A DNA stretch of 64,000 bases from Shewanella ulleungensis (GTDB taxonomy: Bacteria; Pseudomonadota; Gammaproteobacteria; Enterobacterales; Shewanellaceae). The notes beneath the pieces are model-generated. The model did not search any database. It was not told where the DNA came from and was given only the letters and a program-made list of their open reading frames with translations. The DNA lies in NCBI RefSeq assembly GCF_014648315.1, contig NZ_BMQW01000004.1, positions 310,001-374,000 of the forward strand, written 5' to 3'. A program made the translations under genes and the position numbers. Shown one piece after another: positions 1 to 8,603 of this stretch. The stretch's first letter is position 1. Each line of letters opens with the position of its first letter.

Positions 1-7
1 GGCTGCG

Positions 8-1609
8 GTGGCTTTTGCTGATGAATATCTAAAAATATACTCGCAACCGAGCCCATCGTTGATCCAAATTGATCTGCAATTATGTAAAACCTGGTTTTTG
101 CATTATTTAGGTAAAAATGATGTCTTATTTGCTGATTTAGACACCGCCATCAACAATGCTTACTTGTTAGAAGATCCACGATTGATTGCCGATGGACGCA
201 GTATTAGAGGCACCATTTTATCTTACATGGGTAACTTTTCTGCGGCATTAGAAGACCTTATTACCGCACAAAATCTATACGAAACAATGAACCTGCCCTA
301 TTGGGCTAATGTCAATCTAGGCGAACTCGCTAATAGTTATCGACGCTTCGGTGATGCTAAAAATGCTCTAAAATATCAAACAAAACTTGAACAATATTAT
401 TTACAAAATAATCAGCCATTTGCAGCCAATAAAATCAGTAACGAAATAGCCATGTCACTCGAAGAGTTAGGTCGTTTTCAAGAAGCAATTGTGCGCTATC
501 AAAATAGCCGTGATTTTTTGCTCAGTAAAAATGAAGTCATTGCAGCAGCAGATGCCTTAGTTAGTATTGGTGGTAATTTAATTAACTTAAATCGTTTAAA
601 TGAAGCTAAGTCGGTACTCAACCAAGCCGAAAAACAAATAAAATCAGACAATGATGGCAGCTATAGCTACATGAATTTGTACCTTGCCCAAGTACATTAT
701 CAATTAGTAAGTCACACTCAAGCACTAGAATATATTCAAAAAGCAGAGCATGCTTTTCGTTACAGCGACAATGCTCGCGGCCTAAATAAGGCTTTACGTT
801 TAAAAAGCCAAATCTACCAGTCATTAGAGCAATGGCCCGAAGCATATCAGTCATTATCTGCATTTGTTGATTCTCACGAAGCACTCGACAAACAAATCAT
901 GTCAGACAGAAACACTGAAATGCAGACTCGTTTTAATACCAACAAAATTCAAACTGAAAATGACTTGCTAGTGCAGCGAGACAAAGACAAAGAGCAACAA
1001 TTGCAGATAATGCAGCGCAACGAAAACATGCAAATCATCATCATTATATTAGTGGCGATCATTTTACTAATTGTGTCTATTTTTGCTTACAAACAATTGA
1101 TGCGCAAAAAGTTATTTAGACGTCTCGCAATGACAGATGAGTTAACTAAGCTATCTAACAGGCGCGATACTTACTCACAAGGGAAACATTTTTTAAAAGT
1201 GGCTCAAATGTCACACAAACCTTTTTCGATTATCTCTTTCGATGCCGATCATTTTAAACAAGTTAATGACCAACATGGCCATGATATTGGCGACAAGGTC
1301 TTAGTTAAGTTGGCATCAATTTGTGTCAGTATGATGCGCGAAACAGATGTTGTTGGCAGAGTAGGTGGTGAAGAGTTTTTAGTGTTATTGCCCAATATTG
1401 ATAAAACCAATGCCATCGAAATTGCCACTCGCTTAATCGAAAACATTGCTGATTATGATTGGCAGCAAATTGCACCTAACTTAGCACAAACCGTCAGTGC
1501 AGGGGTGGCAAGCTACACCAATGAGCTAGAGCTATCACCATTGTTACTTAAAGCCGACAAAGCACTCTATTCTGCCAAAGCTGCTGGCCGAAACTGTGTC
1601 AAAGCCTAG
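8..1609 (+). CDS. TPR-repeat membrane diguanylate cyclase (5' end cut by window edge)
   Basis: The C-terminal 533 residues of a sensor-type diguanylate cyclase are present; the reading frame is open to the window edge, so the true start lies outside. Residues 1-310 are helical repeats of TPR type. A charged linker (about 315-340) resembles coiled coil, a single membrane helix follows (about 343-362), then a GGDEF domain. The domain carries MTDELTKLSNRR, DADHFKQVND and the active-site GGEEF at 453-457, preceded by RETD at the right spacing for an inhibitory I-site, so it should make c-di-GMP and be product-inhibited. The repeats are probably periplasmic, as in related Shewanella proteins with an N-terminal signal peptide. 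The 3' end runs into the region upstream of queG. Confidence 0.88.
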   Translation: MAFADEYLKIYSQPSPSLIQIDLQLCKTWFLHYLGKNDVLFADLDTAINNAYLLEDPRLIADGRSIRGTILSYMGNFSAALEDLITAQNLYETMNLPYWANVNLGELANSYRRFGDAKNALKYQTKLEQYYLQNNQPFAANKISNEIAMSLEELGRFQEAIVRYQNSRDFLLSKNEVIAAADALVSIGGNLINLNRLNEAKSVLNQAEKQIKSDNDGSYSYMNLYLAQVHYQLVSHTQALEYIQKAEHAFRYSDNARGLNKALRLKSQIYQSLEQWPEAYQSLSAFVDSHEALDKQIMSDRNTEMQTRFNTNKIQTENDLLVQRDKDKEQQLQIMQRNENMQIIIIILVAIILLIVSIFAYKQLMRKKLFRRLAMTDELTKLSNRRDTYSQGKHFLKVAQMSHKPFSIISFDADHFKQVNDQHGHDIGDKVLVKLASICVSMMRETDVVGRVGGEEFLVLLPNIDKTNAIEIATRLIENIADYDWQQIAPNLAQTVSAGVASYTNELELSPLLLKADKALYSAKAAGRNCVKA

Positions 1610-1652
1610 TAAAACCGGTATAATTACTGCGTGTTTACTTAATGATTGTGTT

Positions 1653-2906
1653 ATGACAGCAACGACTCCCGAATCAAACGTTGATCGCCAACTAGATCAG
1701 CAGGCGGATTTACAGACCGATCATATAACCAATCGTATCAATGAACCCTGCCCATTAACAGCGGCTCAACTTGACGCGCTCAACAGACAAATCAAACTCT
1801 GGGGTAAAGAACTTGGTTTTGCACAGATCGGGGTGGCAGATATTGATTTAAGCCAACATGAAGCGGGATTACAAGACTGGTTAGATAAAGGCTATCACGG
1901 TGAAATGAACTACATGGCGAGCCATGGCATGATGCGCGCTAGACCAAACGAGTTACATCCAGGCAGCTTAAGAGTCATTTGTGCACGTATGGACTACCTG
2001 CCGCCTGATGCAGGTTTTGCCAGTAACTTAACCAACCCTAATTTAGCCTATATCTCGCGTTATGCTGGCGGACGTGATTACCATAAAATGATCCGTCAAC
2101 GTCTTAAAAAACTCGGAGACAAAATTACTGAACACTGTAAAACGCTCGGATTTGCCGCCACAGACTTTAGGCCCTTTGTTGATTCGGCCCCAATACTAGA
2201 GCGACCATTAGCCGACAAAGCAGGACTGGGCTGGACAGGTAAACATTCACTGATTTTACACCCAGAGGCTGGCAGCTGGTTTTTTCTTGGTGAACTGCTA
2301 ATTAACCTTCCCCTACCTTTAGATATTCCAATAGAAGAAGGCTGTAACACTTGTGTTGCCTGCATAAAGTCATGTCCAACAGATGCGATTGTCGCCCCTT
2401 ATGTGGTTGATGCTAGGCGCTGTATCTCATACTTAACCATTGAATTGCAGGGAGCGATCCCAGAAGAATTTAGGCCCTTAATCGGTAACCGAATTTATGG
2501 CTGCGACGATTGCCAATTAGTGTGTCCTGTTAACAGCAAGGCGCCATTAACAGCAGAGTCTGACTTTCATACTCGTCAAACTCTCATCCAACCTGAATTA
2601 ATCAGCTTATTTAATTGGTCTGAGGCAGTATTTTTGCGTCAAACAGAAGGGAGCGCAATAAGACGTATTGGCCATAAACGCTGGTTGCGCAATATCGCCA
2701 TCGCATTAGGCAACGCCCCAGCAAATCCAGAGATCATCGCCACACTCGAGCAACGCAAACTCAGCGACGAAGTTGACGACATGGTATTAGAGCATATTGA
2801 CTGGGCACTTGAGCAGCAAAGACAAAAAGCACCTCAAGAGACGCTTTCACGTAAAACACAACGAGTCATCCGCTCGATACAAAAAGGCTTACCGAGAGAT
2901 GCCTAG
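1653..2906 (+). CDS. queG: Epoxyqueuosine reductase QueG
   Basis: Reduces epoxyqueuosine to queuosine in tRNA, the last step of queuosine synthesis, using cobalamin and two [4Fe-4S] clusters. The family N-terminus is recognisable (IKLWGKELGFAQIGVADIDL). The ferredoxin-like cluster motifs CNTCVACIKSCP and CDDCQLVCP are both complete, and the HEAT-like C-terminal tail is present (IRRIGHKRWLRNIAIALGN). The protein is about 417 residues, longer than E. coli QueG (379), because of a 35-40 residue polar N-terminal extension. I take ATG at 1653; the frame also stays open to a GTG at 1596 that would overlap the preceding gene. No strong ribosome site decides this. B12 dependence is of interest given the B12-controlled receptor gene a few kilobases downstream. 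Confidence 0.95.
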   Translation: MTATTPESNVDRQLDQQADLQTDHITNRINEPCPLTAAQLDALNRQIKLWGKELGFAQIGVADIDLSQHEAGLQDWLDKGYHGEMNYMASHGMMRARPNELHPGSLRVICARMDYLPPDAGFASNLTNPNLAYISRYAGGRDYHKMIRQRLKKLGDKITEHCKTLGFAATDFRPFVDSAPILERPLADKAGLGWTGKHSLILHPEAGSWFFLGELLINLPLPLDIPIEEGCNTCVACIKSCPTDAIVAPYVVDARRCISYLTIELQGAIPEEFRPLIGNRIYGCDDCQLVCPVNSKAPLTAESDFHTRQTLIQPELISLFNWSEAVFLRQTEGSAIRRIGHKRWLRNIAIALGNAPANPEIIATLEQRKLSDEVDDMVLEHIDWALEQQRQKAPQETLSRKTQRVIRSIQKGLPRDA

Positions 2907-2947
2907 GCTTTGGGTCATCGAGCTATTCAAGCTAAACCGTCAAAAAT

Positions 2948-3154
2948 TTAAGTATCTAAGGTAAAGCCCACTTTTATGGTCACTTGCCAATGGGCAACCG
3001 ACCCCTCTTCTAGATGACCACGAGTTTCAATCACTTCAAACCAACGCAAATGCTTAACCGTTTTATTGGCCTGGGCAATGGCATTTTTAACCGCATCGTC
3101 ACTGCTGATTGGCGATGAACCGACAAGTTCAATAATTTTATAAGTATGACTCAT
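2948..3154 (-). CDS. Dodecin family flavin-binding protein
   Basis: A 68-residue protein of the dodecin (DUF1458) family, which forms hollow dodecamers that store or buffer flavin. Full family length is present: [11 protein letters not shown] at the N-terminus, the [10 protein letters not shown] helix, the [11 protein letters not shown] strand whose tryptophan stacks on flavin in characterised dodecins, and a final [12 protein letters not shown] strand. It is convergent with queG and stands alone, separated by 454 bases from the divergent metR gene. An AGGAG-type ribosome site precedes the start. Confidence 0.9.
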   Translation of the reverse strand: MSHTYKIIELVGSSPISSDDAVKNAIAQANKTVKHLRWFEVIETRGHLEEGSVAHWQVTIKVGFTLDT

Positions 3155-3170
3155 GCTTAACTCCTTATAT

Positions 3171-3226
3171 TCAGCTCATGATTTTAACTCATGGCTTTTA
3201 GCTCATGGCGTTTAGCTCATCAATGG
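3171..3226. repeat. 14-bp imperfect tandem repeat, four copies
   Basis: Four head-to-tail 14-base units: TCAGCTCATGATTT, TAACTCATGGCTTT, TAGCTCATGGCGTT and TAGCTCATCAATGG. The shared core is AGCTCATGG. The array lies 17 bases upstream of the dodecin start, so it would fall in that gene's promoter or 5' leader. Function unknown. Confidence 0.75.
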
Positions 3227-3408
3227 GCTGATTATCAATAATTAATCCTTTATTAGTATAGCCATAAGCTTGTCAGTTCGCTTTTTCTATCAGTCGATAG
3301 CTATATTTATTGTTTTAATCATTTCACGCTAGCAGTCGCGATCTATCCCCAACAAATAGGCATCTTGGTGAATCGTTTATTTCATTGTACAAATGATGAG
3401 CTATTGAT

Positions 3409-3453
3409 AATTGAACACTTAGTAATTGAAAACTTAGAAATTGAATACTGTAT
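3409..3453. repeat. 15-bp imperfect tandem repeat, three copies
   Basis: Three consecutive 15-base units beginning AATTGAA: AATTGAACACTTAGT, AATTGAAAACTTAGA, AATTGAATACTGTAT. One DNA turn and a half per unit. Each unit contains TTGAA but no TTCA partner, so these are not obvious MetR sites (TGAA-N5-TTCA). They lie 60 bases upstream of the MetJ-like boxes. Confidence 0.7.
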
Positions 3454-3511
3454 ACAGCTGAGATGCTTTATTAACAAAAATTAATAGTTAAATATGTAAA
3501 AAAACTCATAC

Positions 3512-3535
3512 AGGCGTCTGGACGTCTAGAAGTTT
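3512..3535 (+). promoter_or_regulatory. Putative MetJ operator upstream of metR
   Basis: Three contiguous octamers, AGGCGTCT, GGACGTCT and AGAAGTTT, match the MetJ box AGACGTCT at 7, 7 and 5 of 8 positions. MetJ binds cooperatively to tandem octamers of this kind. The site is 73 bases before the metR start, fitting known MetJ repression of metR in enterobacteria. Confidence 0.72.
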
Positions 3536-3608
3536 ATTGTGTTACTCTTCTGCCAAGCAATAGAATTGATTTCATCAGCTAGTTGAGCAAGATTCATGTG
3601 GAGAGAAA

Positions 3609-4514
3609 ATGATAGAGCTTAGACACCTTCGCACCTTGATGGCGTTAAAAGAAAGTGGCAGTTTGGCAGGTGCGGCTAAAAAACGTTTTGTAACCCAGTC
3701 GGCGCTTTCTCATCAAATAAAAGAGTTAGAGACTCGTATTAACTCAGCTATTTTTGTTCGAAAAAGTAAACCGTTAACCTTCACTCACGAAGGTTCACGA
3801 CTGCTGAATTTAGCAGAAGAAATCTTACCGAAGGTGATTGCCACTGAATCAGACCTTAAACGCGGTCTTGAAGGAGAAAGCCAACAGCTTAAATTAGGCA
3901 TTGAATGCCACAGCTGTTTTCGATGGTTAATGCCGGTTATTGAGCAATTTAAGCAACATGCCCCTGCAGCGCAAATTGATATTTCAAGCCGACATTTATT
4001 TGATTCTCTTAATGCGCTAGAAACAGGCGGATTAGATATCGTACTCACCTCAGATCCGGTTCCTGGACACAGTGTGGCGTATCAACATTTGTTTGATTTT
4101 GAAGTAAAGCTAGTAACATCGAGTGAGCATGCTTTAGCGAAAAAAGCCTACGTGACACCGACAGATTTAGCGAAACAAACCTTGATTAGCTATCCAGTAC
4201 CTTTAGCTCGTTTAGACATTTACAAACACTTTTTAGAGCCAGCAGGTGTTGAACCTGGTGAGCAAAAACAATGCGACTTAACATCAATGTTATTACAGCG
4301 TGTAGCGTGTAATGATGGTGTAGCGACGTTACCGACATGGTCAATTCGTGAGAGCCAAGGCTTAAGTTTAGCGGCTGTAAAACTAGGCTCTGAAGGGCTT
4401 AAACGTCCGTTGTTTGGCGCTTACCGCCGTGACGCCACTAATGCTAATTTGATTCAAAAGTGGCTCGAGCTCGTAGCAAGTGAAGGAATGGCATTACAAC
4501 GGATTAATCAATAG
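3609..4514 (+). CDS. metR: LysR-type regulator of methionine biosynthesis, MetR
   Basis: A 301-residue LysR-type regulator whose sequence closely follows MetR: MIELRHLRTLMAL, the winged-helix segment QSALSHQIKELE, and the effector-domain hallmark LGIECHSCFRWLMP. MetR activates metE, metH and related genes with homocysteine as co-effector. No metE is adjacent here, unlike in E. coli. GGAGAG precedes the ATG. A MetJ-like operator (3512-3535) upstream supports the assignment and suggests repression when S-adenosylmethionine is plentiful. The last 21 bases overlap the 3' end of the convergent HDOD gene. Confidence 0.92.
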   Translation: MIELRHLRTLMALKESGSLAGAAKKRFVTQSALSHQIKELETRINSAIFVRKSKPLTFTHEGSRLLNLAEEILPKVIATESDLKRGLEGESQQLKLGIECHSCFRWLMPVIEQFKQHAPAAQIDISSRHLFDSLNALETGGLDIVLTSDPVPGHSVAYQHLFDFEVKLVTSSEHALAKKAYVTPTDLAKQTLISYPVPLARLDIYKHFLEPAGVEPGEQKQCDLTSMLLQRVACNDGVATLPTWSIRESQGLSLAAVKLGSEGLKRPLFGAYRRDATNANLIQKWLELVASEGMALQRINQ

Positions 4515-5240
4515 TTTCCGTTTAGATAACACACGTCGAAGCACAAGTCCTGCAGAGTCAGGGTTTTGTGTTTGACGTAAGTTATGCGCTATCAAAAACT
4601 CTTCTCGTAAATCGTCATCTAACCCTAAAGACTCAAACGCTTCTAAAGACAGTTTTTGTTGTTGCTGGTCAATCAATGACTTAAGCACTTTTAATGACAC
4701 AGGTCTTGGCAGCTCTGCATTTAAATATGCAAATGCCGTTAAGGCAATCACTTGGCCAAATACACTAAATAAGGCTAAGGTTTGCACTTCATCAGCATCG
4801 ACTTTTATCCCGACTCCAGCTTCGTTTTCTGCCCGCAGTAACTCGATACAATCATGCGCAATCTTTTCATTTAACGCCCAGTAACCCTGCACTAGCTTTT
4901 TGTATGGCTCGGCGAGTTCATCAAGACGTTCTTTTAAATAAAATGAAAAAGCATAACGATAAATATTAACCTGACCTAAACGAATTAACGCATCTTTTAC
5001 ACTGCGGCTTTTGGTCGACACAACCCCAGCGGTTTGCGCTGTATTACTTCGTTGTAGTAAATGGGCGGCGAGCGCGGGATCCGCCGAGACGGTATCGATG
5101 ACAACTCGAATATCAGCTTCGTTAATGAGTGCCTTTTTTAATGGGATCAAAATACCACGACGACCAATAACTTGCTCTTCATTGCCAATAATTGCTTGAA
5201 CTTGAGTCAGCACTTGTTGTTCAAGATTTGTCATATGCAT
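4494..5240 (-). CDS. HDOD domain protein
   Basis: A 248-residue protein with an HDOD domain (HD-related output domain), a non-catalytic HD-like helical fold found in bacterial signalling proteins. The segment from about residue 20 (GRRGILIPLKKALI, then TVSADPALAAHLLQRSNT) matches the start of that domain. No receiver, GGDEF or EAL domain is attached, so its partner is not evident. It is convergent with metR, overlapping by 21 bases at the 3' ends. The btuB terminator lies upstream, so it probably has its own promoter. Confidence 0.8.
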   Translation of the reverse strand: MHMTNLEQQVLTQVQAIIGNEEQVIGRRGILIPLKKALINEADIRVVIDTVSADPALAAHLLQRSNTAQTAGVVSTKSRSVKDALIRLGQVNIYRYAFSFYLKERLDELAEPYKKLVQGYWALNEKIAHDCIELLRAENEAGVGIKVDADEVQTLALFSVFGQVIALTAFAYLNAELPRPVSLKVLKSLIDQQQQKLSLEAFESLGLDDDLREEFLIAHNLRQTQNPDSAGLVLRRVLSKRKLLINPL

Positions 5241-5290
5241 CAGTTACCTTTGGTGAAAGAATCAGGCTATAAATTAATTTAACGATATAT

Positions 5291-5325
5291 CAAAACGAAA
5301 GCCAGTAATAGTTTACTGGCTTTCG
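5291..5325 (-). terminator. Rho-independent terminator of the B12 receptor gene
   Basis: Stem CGAAAGCCAGTAA / TTACTGGCTTTCG with a three- or four-base loop, read on the minus strand into TTTTG. It lies 28 bases after the receptor stop codon. Confidence 0.85.
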
Positions 5326-5352
5326 TGTTTAAGCTTAGTTCAGGTCAGTTGA

Positions 5353-7341
5353 TTAAAAGCGGTAACCGGCAGTAATTCTAAATGAACGGCCTGTACCTGA
5401 GTAATAACCATTGCCAAAAGACGAGTAATAACCTGTACCAACATACTCTTCATCTAACAAGTTATCGACACGCAAGCTAGCAGTCCAAGCATTACGATGA
5501 TAGTTTAACGCGAGGTTAGTGAGTACATAGCTGTCTAGCTTATCACCAGCATTACTGTTGTCGCCTTCCATGTAACGTTCACCAGTGTAAACACCTTCGA
5601 CAAAAGTTTGCCAATGATCAGCGAAATCGTAACTCATATACGCTTTACCTGAATGCTCTGCCACCCAAGATAGTGCTTTGCCATCGTTTTCACCTTGAGT
5701 AAATTCGGCATCAATAAAGTCGTACGAAGCACCTAACAGCCAATCATTTGATAGCTGCACTTCATAACTCGTGTTAATACCAAAACGACGAGATTCGTCT
5801 GCGTTTACGTTTGCTCCGCCACCGTAAGGTCCGTCAGTACGGCTGCCGTCGTAAACAATCTCATCTTCTAAATCAAGACGGTAAAGGTTTAACTTAACGG
5901 TTTGAGTTGCACCAGTCCAATCCCAGCCAGCCTCAAAAGAACGCCCTGTCTGCGGATCTAACCCTTGCACCTCTAATGGTGTATAGGCTTGCTCATCCAC
6001 TTTTGCAAAACGGAAATTATCATTAGCGCGAACATAAAAACGATGTTCAACACTTGGGCGATAATTAACACCTAACTCTAAAGCATGCGCATCGTTATCA
6101 AGCTCAACACCATCGGCATACAATAATTGATCGGTTAAATCATCAGTAACTTCAGAATAACGGCCGCCAACAACATAAGACAATGTTGAGGTTAACGGCA
6201 CAGTCGCTTGAACATAAGCACTTTGCATGGTTTGTTGGTTATTGCGTTGGATGTAAAGCGTATCAAAATCAGCTTCGCCTCGACTAACATCAATACCGGC
6301 AACCATGGTCAACTCGCCATGAGCTAATTGATAATTAGCGGTCGCTTTTGGTGAAAAACTCAATAAATCGCGGTCTATATGCCCTGCGCTTCCAAACAAT
6401 AAACTGCTTGTTGAGGTATCTGAATAAGTTAAATCTGCACCCAGCGCCCATACTTTGGTTAGTTGATATTGATAACCTGTACGTAAAGCGGTCGTAATTT
6501 CGTGAGAGTATTCACCGTCTGAAAAAGACGCGACCTGGCGAGGGTCATCTTCATACTGCGCTAAACTTAGCGCACCTGGAGCTTGACGATTATTATCGAA
6601 GTAATTCACCTCAGCATAAAAATCTTCAACATCGGTTTGGTACTGAAAACGGCCTAAAATAGAGCCTGTTTCATTGTCGTTATTATCACGATAGTTATCG
6701 CTTTCGTTATAGCTGCCCGCTAAAAAGTAACGCCAAGTATCGTTAATTGCACCAGAGACATCACCTTTAACTTCATAAGTGTCAAAGCTGCCACCACTGA
6801 CTTGTAAGCCACCAGCGGTTTCTGTTGGTGCCTTAGTAATAATGTTAATCACGCCGCCTACAGCTTGGTCGCCATACAATACACCCGCACTGCCAGACAA
6901 TATCTCAACACGTTCAATTAAATTAAGTGGAATGGATTCAACGCTTGGTGCAGAAATATCGATATTATTTAATCGACGGCCGTCAACTAAAATAAGGGTA
7001 TTATTAACCGCTTGAGAAGCTGAAAAACCGCGCATAGAGAACACAGTACCAGAGTTATTGTCTGAAACTTGAATACCCGATTGACCACGCAGTAAGTCGG
7101 TCAAATTATTCGCGCCGCTCATTTCGATGTCAGCGGCATCGATGACATTCACATTAGCAGCAATATTTAGCGGGTTGGTTTGATTACGACCAATAACCAC
7201 AATAGTCTCATCCATGGTAACGTCTGCATTAGATGCTGTTGTGGTTGATATCGTAGAGGTTGGTGCTGCAACAGCGTTAAAGCTAGTTGCGCAAAGCATA
7301 GCACTGATTAATAGTGCGATTGTAGTTGGTTTAGTACCCAT
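5353..7341 (-). CDS. btuB: TonB-dependent outer-membrane receptor, BtuB-type
   Basis: A 662-residue outer-membrane receptor, with a cleavable signal peptide (about residues 1-25), a TonB box DETIVV at 44-49, a plug domain (FSMRGFSASQAVNNTLILVDGRR; NIDISAP; GSAGVLYGDQAVGGVINIITK) and a 22-strand-type barrel ending in FRITAGYRF with the terminal phenylalanine of outer-membrane proteins. The cobalamin riboswitch in its leader (7478-7650) is the main reason to name it btuB: the cargo is very probably a corrinoid. The receptor alone could be mistaken for a siderophore receptor. No BtuCDF genes are beside it. AGGAG and AAAGGT precede the ATG, and an intrinsic terminator follows. Confidence 0.88.
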   Translation of the reverse strand: MGTKPTTIALLISAMLCATSFNAVAAPTSTISTTTASNADVTMDETIVVIGRNQTNPLNIAANVNVIDAADIEMSGANNLTDLLRGQSGIQVSDNNSGTVFSMRGFSASQAVNNTLILVDGRRLNNIDISAPSVESIPLNLIERVEILSGSAGVLYGDQAVGGVINIITKAPTETAGGLQVSGGSFDTYEVKGDVSGAINDTWRYFLAGSYNESDNYRDNNDNETGSILGRFQYQTDVEDFYAEVNYFDNNRQAPGALSLAQYEDDPRQVASFSDGEYSHEITTALRTGYQYQLTKVWALGADLTYSDTSTSSLLFGSAGHIDRDLLSFSPKATANYQLAHGELTMVAGIDVSRGEADFDTLYIQRNNQQTMQSAYVQATVPLTSTLSYVVGGRYSEVTDDLTDQLLYADGVELDNDAHALELGVNYRPSVEHRFYVRANDNFRFAKVDEQAYTPLEVQGLDPQTGRSFEAGWDWTGATQTVKLNLYRLDLEDEIVYDGSRTDGPYGGGANVNADESRRFGINTSYEVQLSNDWLLGASYDFIDAEFTQGENDGKALSWVAEHSGKAYMSYDFADHWQTFVEGVYTGERYMEGDNSNAGDKLDSYVLTNLALNYHRNAWTASLRVDNLLDEEYVGTGYYSSFGNGYYSGTGRSFRITAGYRF

Positions 7342-7379
7342 TTACCTTTAACTCCTGAAAGGAAAAATGGGGCAATAGC

Positions 7380-7407
7380 GCCGCAACATTGACAACCACT
7401 TTGCGGC
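7380..7407 (-). promoter_or_regulatory. Candidate expression-platform hairpin of the cobalamin riboswitch
   Basis: On the minus strand GCCGCAA pairs with TTGCGGC across a 14-base loop, between the aptamer and the btuB start. The aptamer region contains a second GCCGCAA (7508-7514), so the single TTGCGGC could pair with either copy. That gives two mutually exclusive structures, as expected for a switch. No U-tract follows directly, which favours control of translation over termination. Confidence 0.45.
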
Positions 7408-7477
7408 TTACTCATCTGAGCAAACCAAAAACGGCATAACATCACATCTCGAGATCTGCCCACCGAAATCATCGAAA

Positions 7478-7650
7478 TCACCTTTATGGCCGGTCTCCGG
7501 ACTGAGGTTGCGGCACTAAAAGTACACACGAGCCAAGCAAATATGCATTACATATTGGGCTCTCACCTATCACCGTTGCGGGGGCAGTACCAGACTTTCA
7601 CTGGTTTCCCGATTCTCCAATGCATCGATATGACTCAACATTGGCACCGT
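7478..7650 (-). ncRNA. Cobalamin riboswitch
   Basis: Read on the minus strand, the leader starts GGTGCCAATGTTGAGTC, continues with GGGAAACCAGTGAAAGTCTG, then TACTGCCCCCGCAACGGTGA and GTGAGAGCC, and closes with CAGTCCGGAGACCGGCC. These are the conserved blocks of the B12 aptamer in the right order. It lies in the 5' leader of the TonB-dependent receptor gene, so high adenosylcobalamin should lower receptor expression. Confidence 0.96.
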
Positions 7651-7810
7651 AAAGATTGACTAAACTTGTATAAATAGAGAGAAACAGTCTAATGGTTGAT
7701 TGGATTGATAAATACAGCCATAAACTTCGACAGGATTATAACGGAATCAGCACTTTGCTGATAGTCGGTAAGCATTAAAACAACTCGCAGATTACTCACG
7801 TTAGTTAGAT

Positions 7811-8476
7811 TTAAGGCTCTGCCATAAACTCGCGATAATTTTGTTGAGTAACAGGTGCCGACTCGGCAGTAAATACAGCGGTACGAATGGATTTATGAAC
7901 TAAATAAATATCGTCGTCATCGCTTATTACCGTAAAGTAGCCCATCTCACCACGAGGGCTGGTAATGTATGATGCTGACTCTATGGCAGACGCATTATGA
8001 AAGTTGGGCATGCTAGTGCAGCCAAGCAGACCATGTACAGCTTCATAGCCTTCAACCTTCATGCTACCTAATGGCTGATAAATCACATCACCCTGGCAAT
8101 GTTCTTTATAGGTTTCGGCCATTGAATCTAAAAACTCATCGGGTTCTACATCTTCTGCTAGCCCTTTAAAACCTTGCATGCATACGAGGCTAGACCAATC
8201 ATTAAGCGTTTCGTTAGCAGGGATAAATTCAGCAAGGGTCATGTCTCCGCGCTTTTCATTAAAGGCGAGTTTCCATGAAAGAGGAGGTAAAAAGCCGAAG
8301 GTTTGCGATACAGTGGTTAATCGCTGAACATCGCTAGACATAACAAGCGTACCAGAAGAGTCATTTTGGGACTCCAATGTAACCAATGCTGGAAAAGTAG
8401 CATACGCGGTATAGGGGAATAAGCTAAATATTCCAACGCACCCCGCGTAGCCGATAACTGCAGCAATCTTGTTCAT
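7811..8476 (-). CDS. Secreted protein of unknown function
   Basis: I do not recognise this 221-residue protein. Residues 1-27 look like a signal peptide (VIGYAGCVGIFSLFPYTAYA), so it is probably periplasmic. The mature part is mixed alpha/beta with three cysteines (CMQGF, EHCQGD, LLGCTS) and an acidic patch SDDDDIYLVHK near the C-terminus. A strand such as MKVEGYEAVHGLLGC suggests a compact beta-rich fold. It is a stand-alone gene upstream (in transcription) of the B12 receptor but separated from it by the riboswitch, so there is no evidence for a shared role. Confidence 0.7.
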   Translation of the reverse strand: MNKIAAVIGYAGCVGIFSLFPYTAYATFPALVTLESQNDSSGTLVMSSDVQRLTTVSQTFGFLPPLSWKLAFNEKRGDMTLAEFIPANETLNDWSSLVCMQGFKGLAEDVEPDEFLDSMAETYKEHCQGDVIYQPLGSMKVEGYEAVHGLLGCTSMPNFHNASAIESASYITSPRGEMGYFTVISDDDDIYLVHKSIRTAVFTAESAPVTQQNYREFMAEP

Positions 8477-8603
8477 CCCAATGTCATCCTTGCAAGGTCA
8501 AGATAGGCGATAAGTTGACTAAAAATCATTCTAATTATGTATATCCTATCCTGAACATACAAAAATTGAAACTTATCTATAACATTTACACCATTGTAAA
8601 ATG

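Larger units (their letters stand above)
3155..3608. other. 454-base intergenic region between dodecin and metR
   Basis: No gene seen. The region holds two different short tandem repeats (3171-3226 and 3409-3453) and, close to metR, a cluster of MetJ-box-like octamers (3512-3535), each listed separately. The region must contain divergent promoters for the dodecin gene and metR. A GGAGAG ribosome site sits just before the metR ATG. Confidence 0.7.

Noticed and set aside
1596..1652. Upstream GTG start for queG
   Set aside because: Would add 19 residues that overlap the previous gene and match nothing in QueG; no ribosome site seen.
3409..3453. MetR binding sites
   Set aside because: Repeats contain TGAA but not the TTCA half expected for TGAA-N5-TTCA.
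7308..7529. 73-residue open frame upstream of the B12 receptor on the minus strand
   Set aside because: It runs through the cobalamin riboswitch and expression platform and overlaps the btuB start; its translation resembles no protein. The RNA structure explains the sequence.
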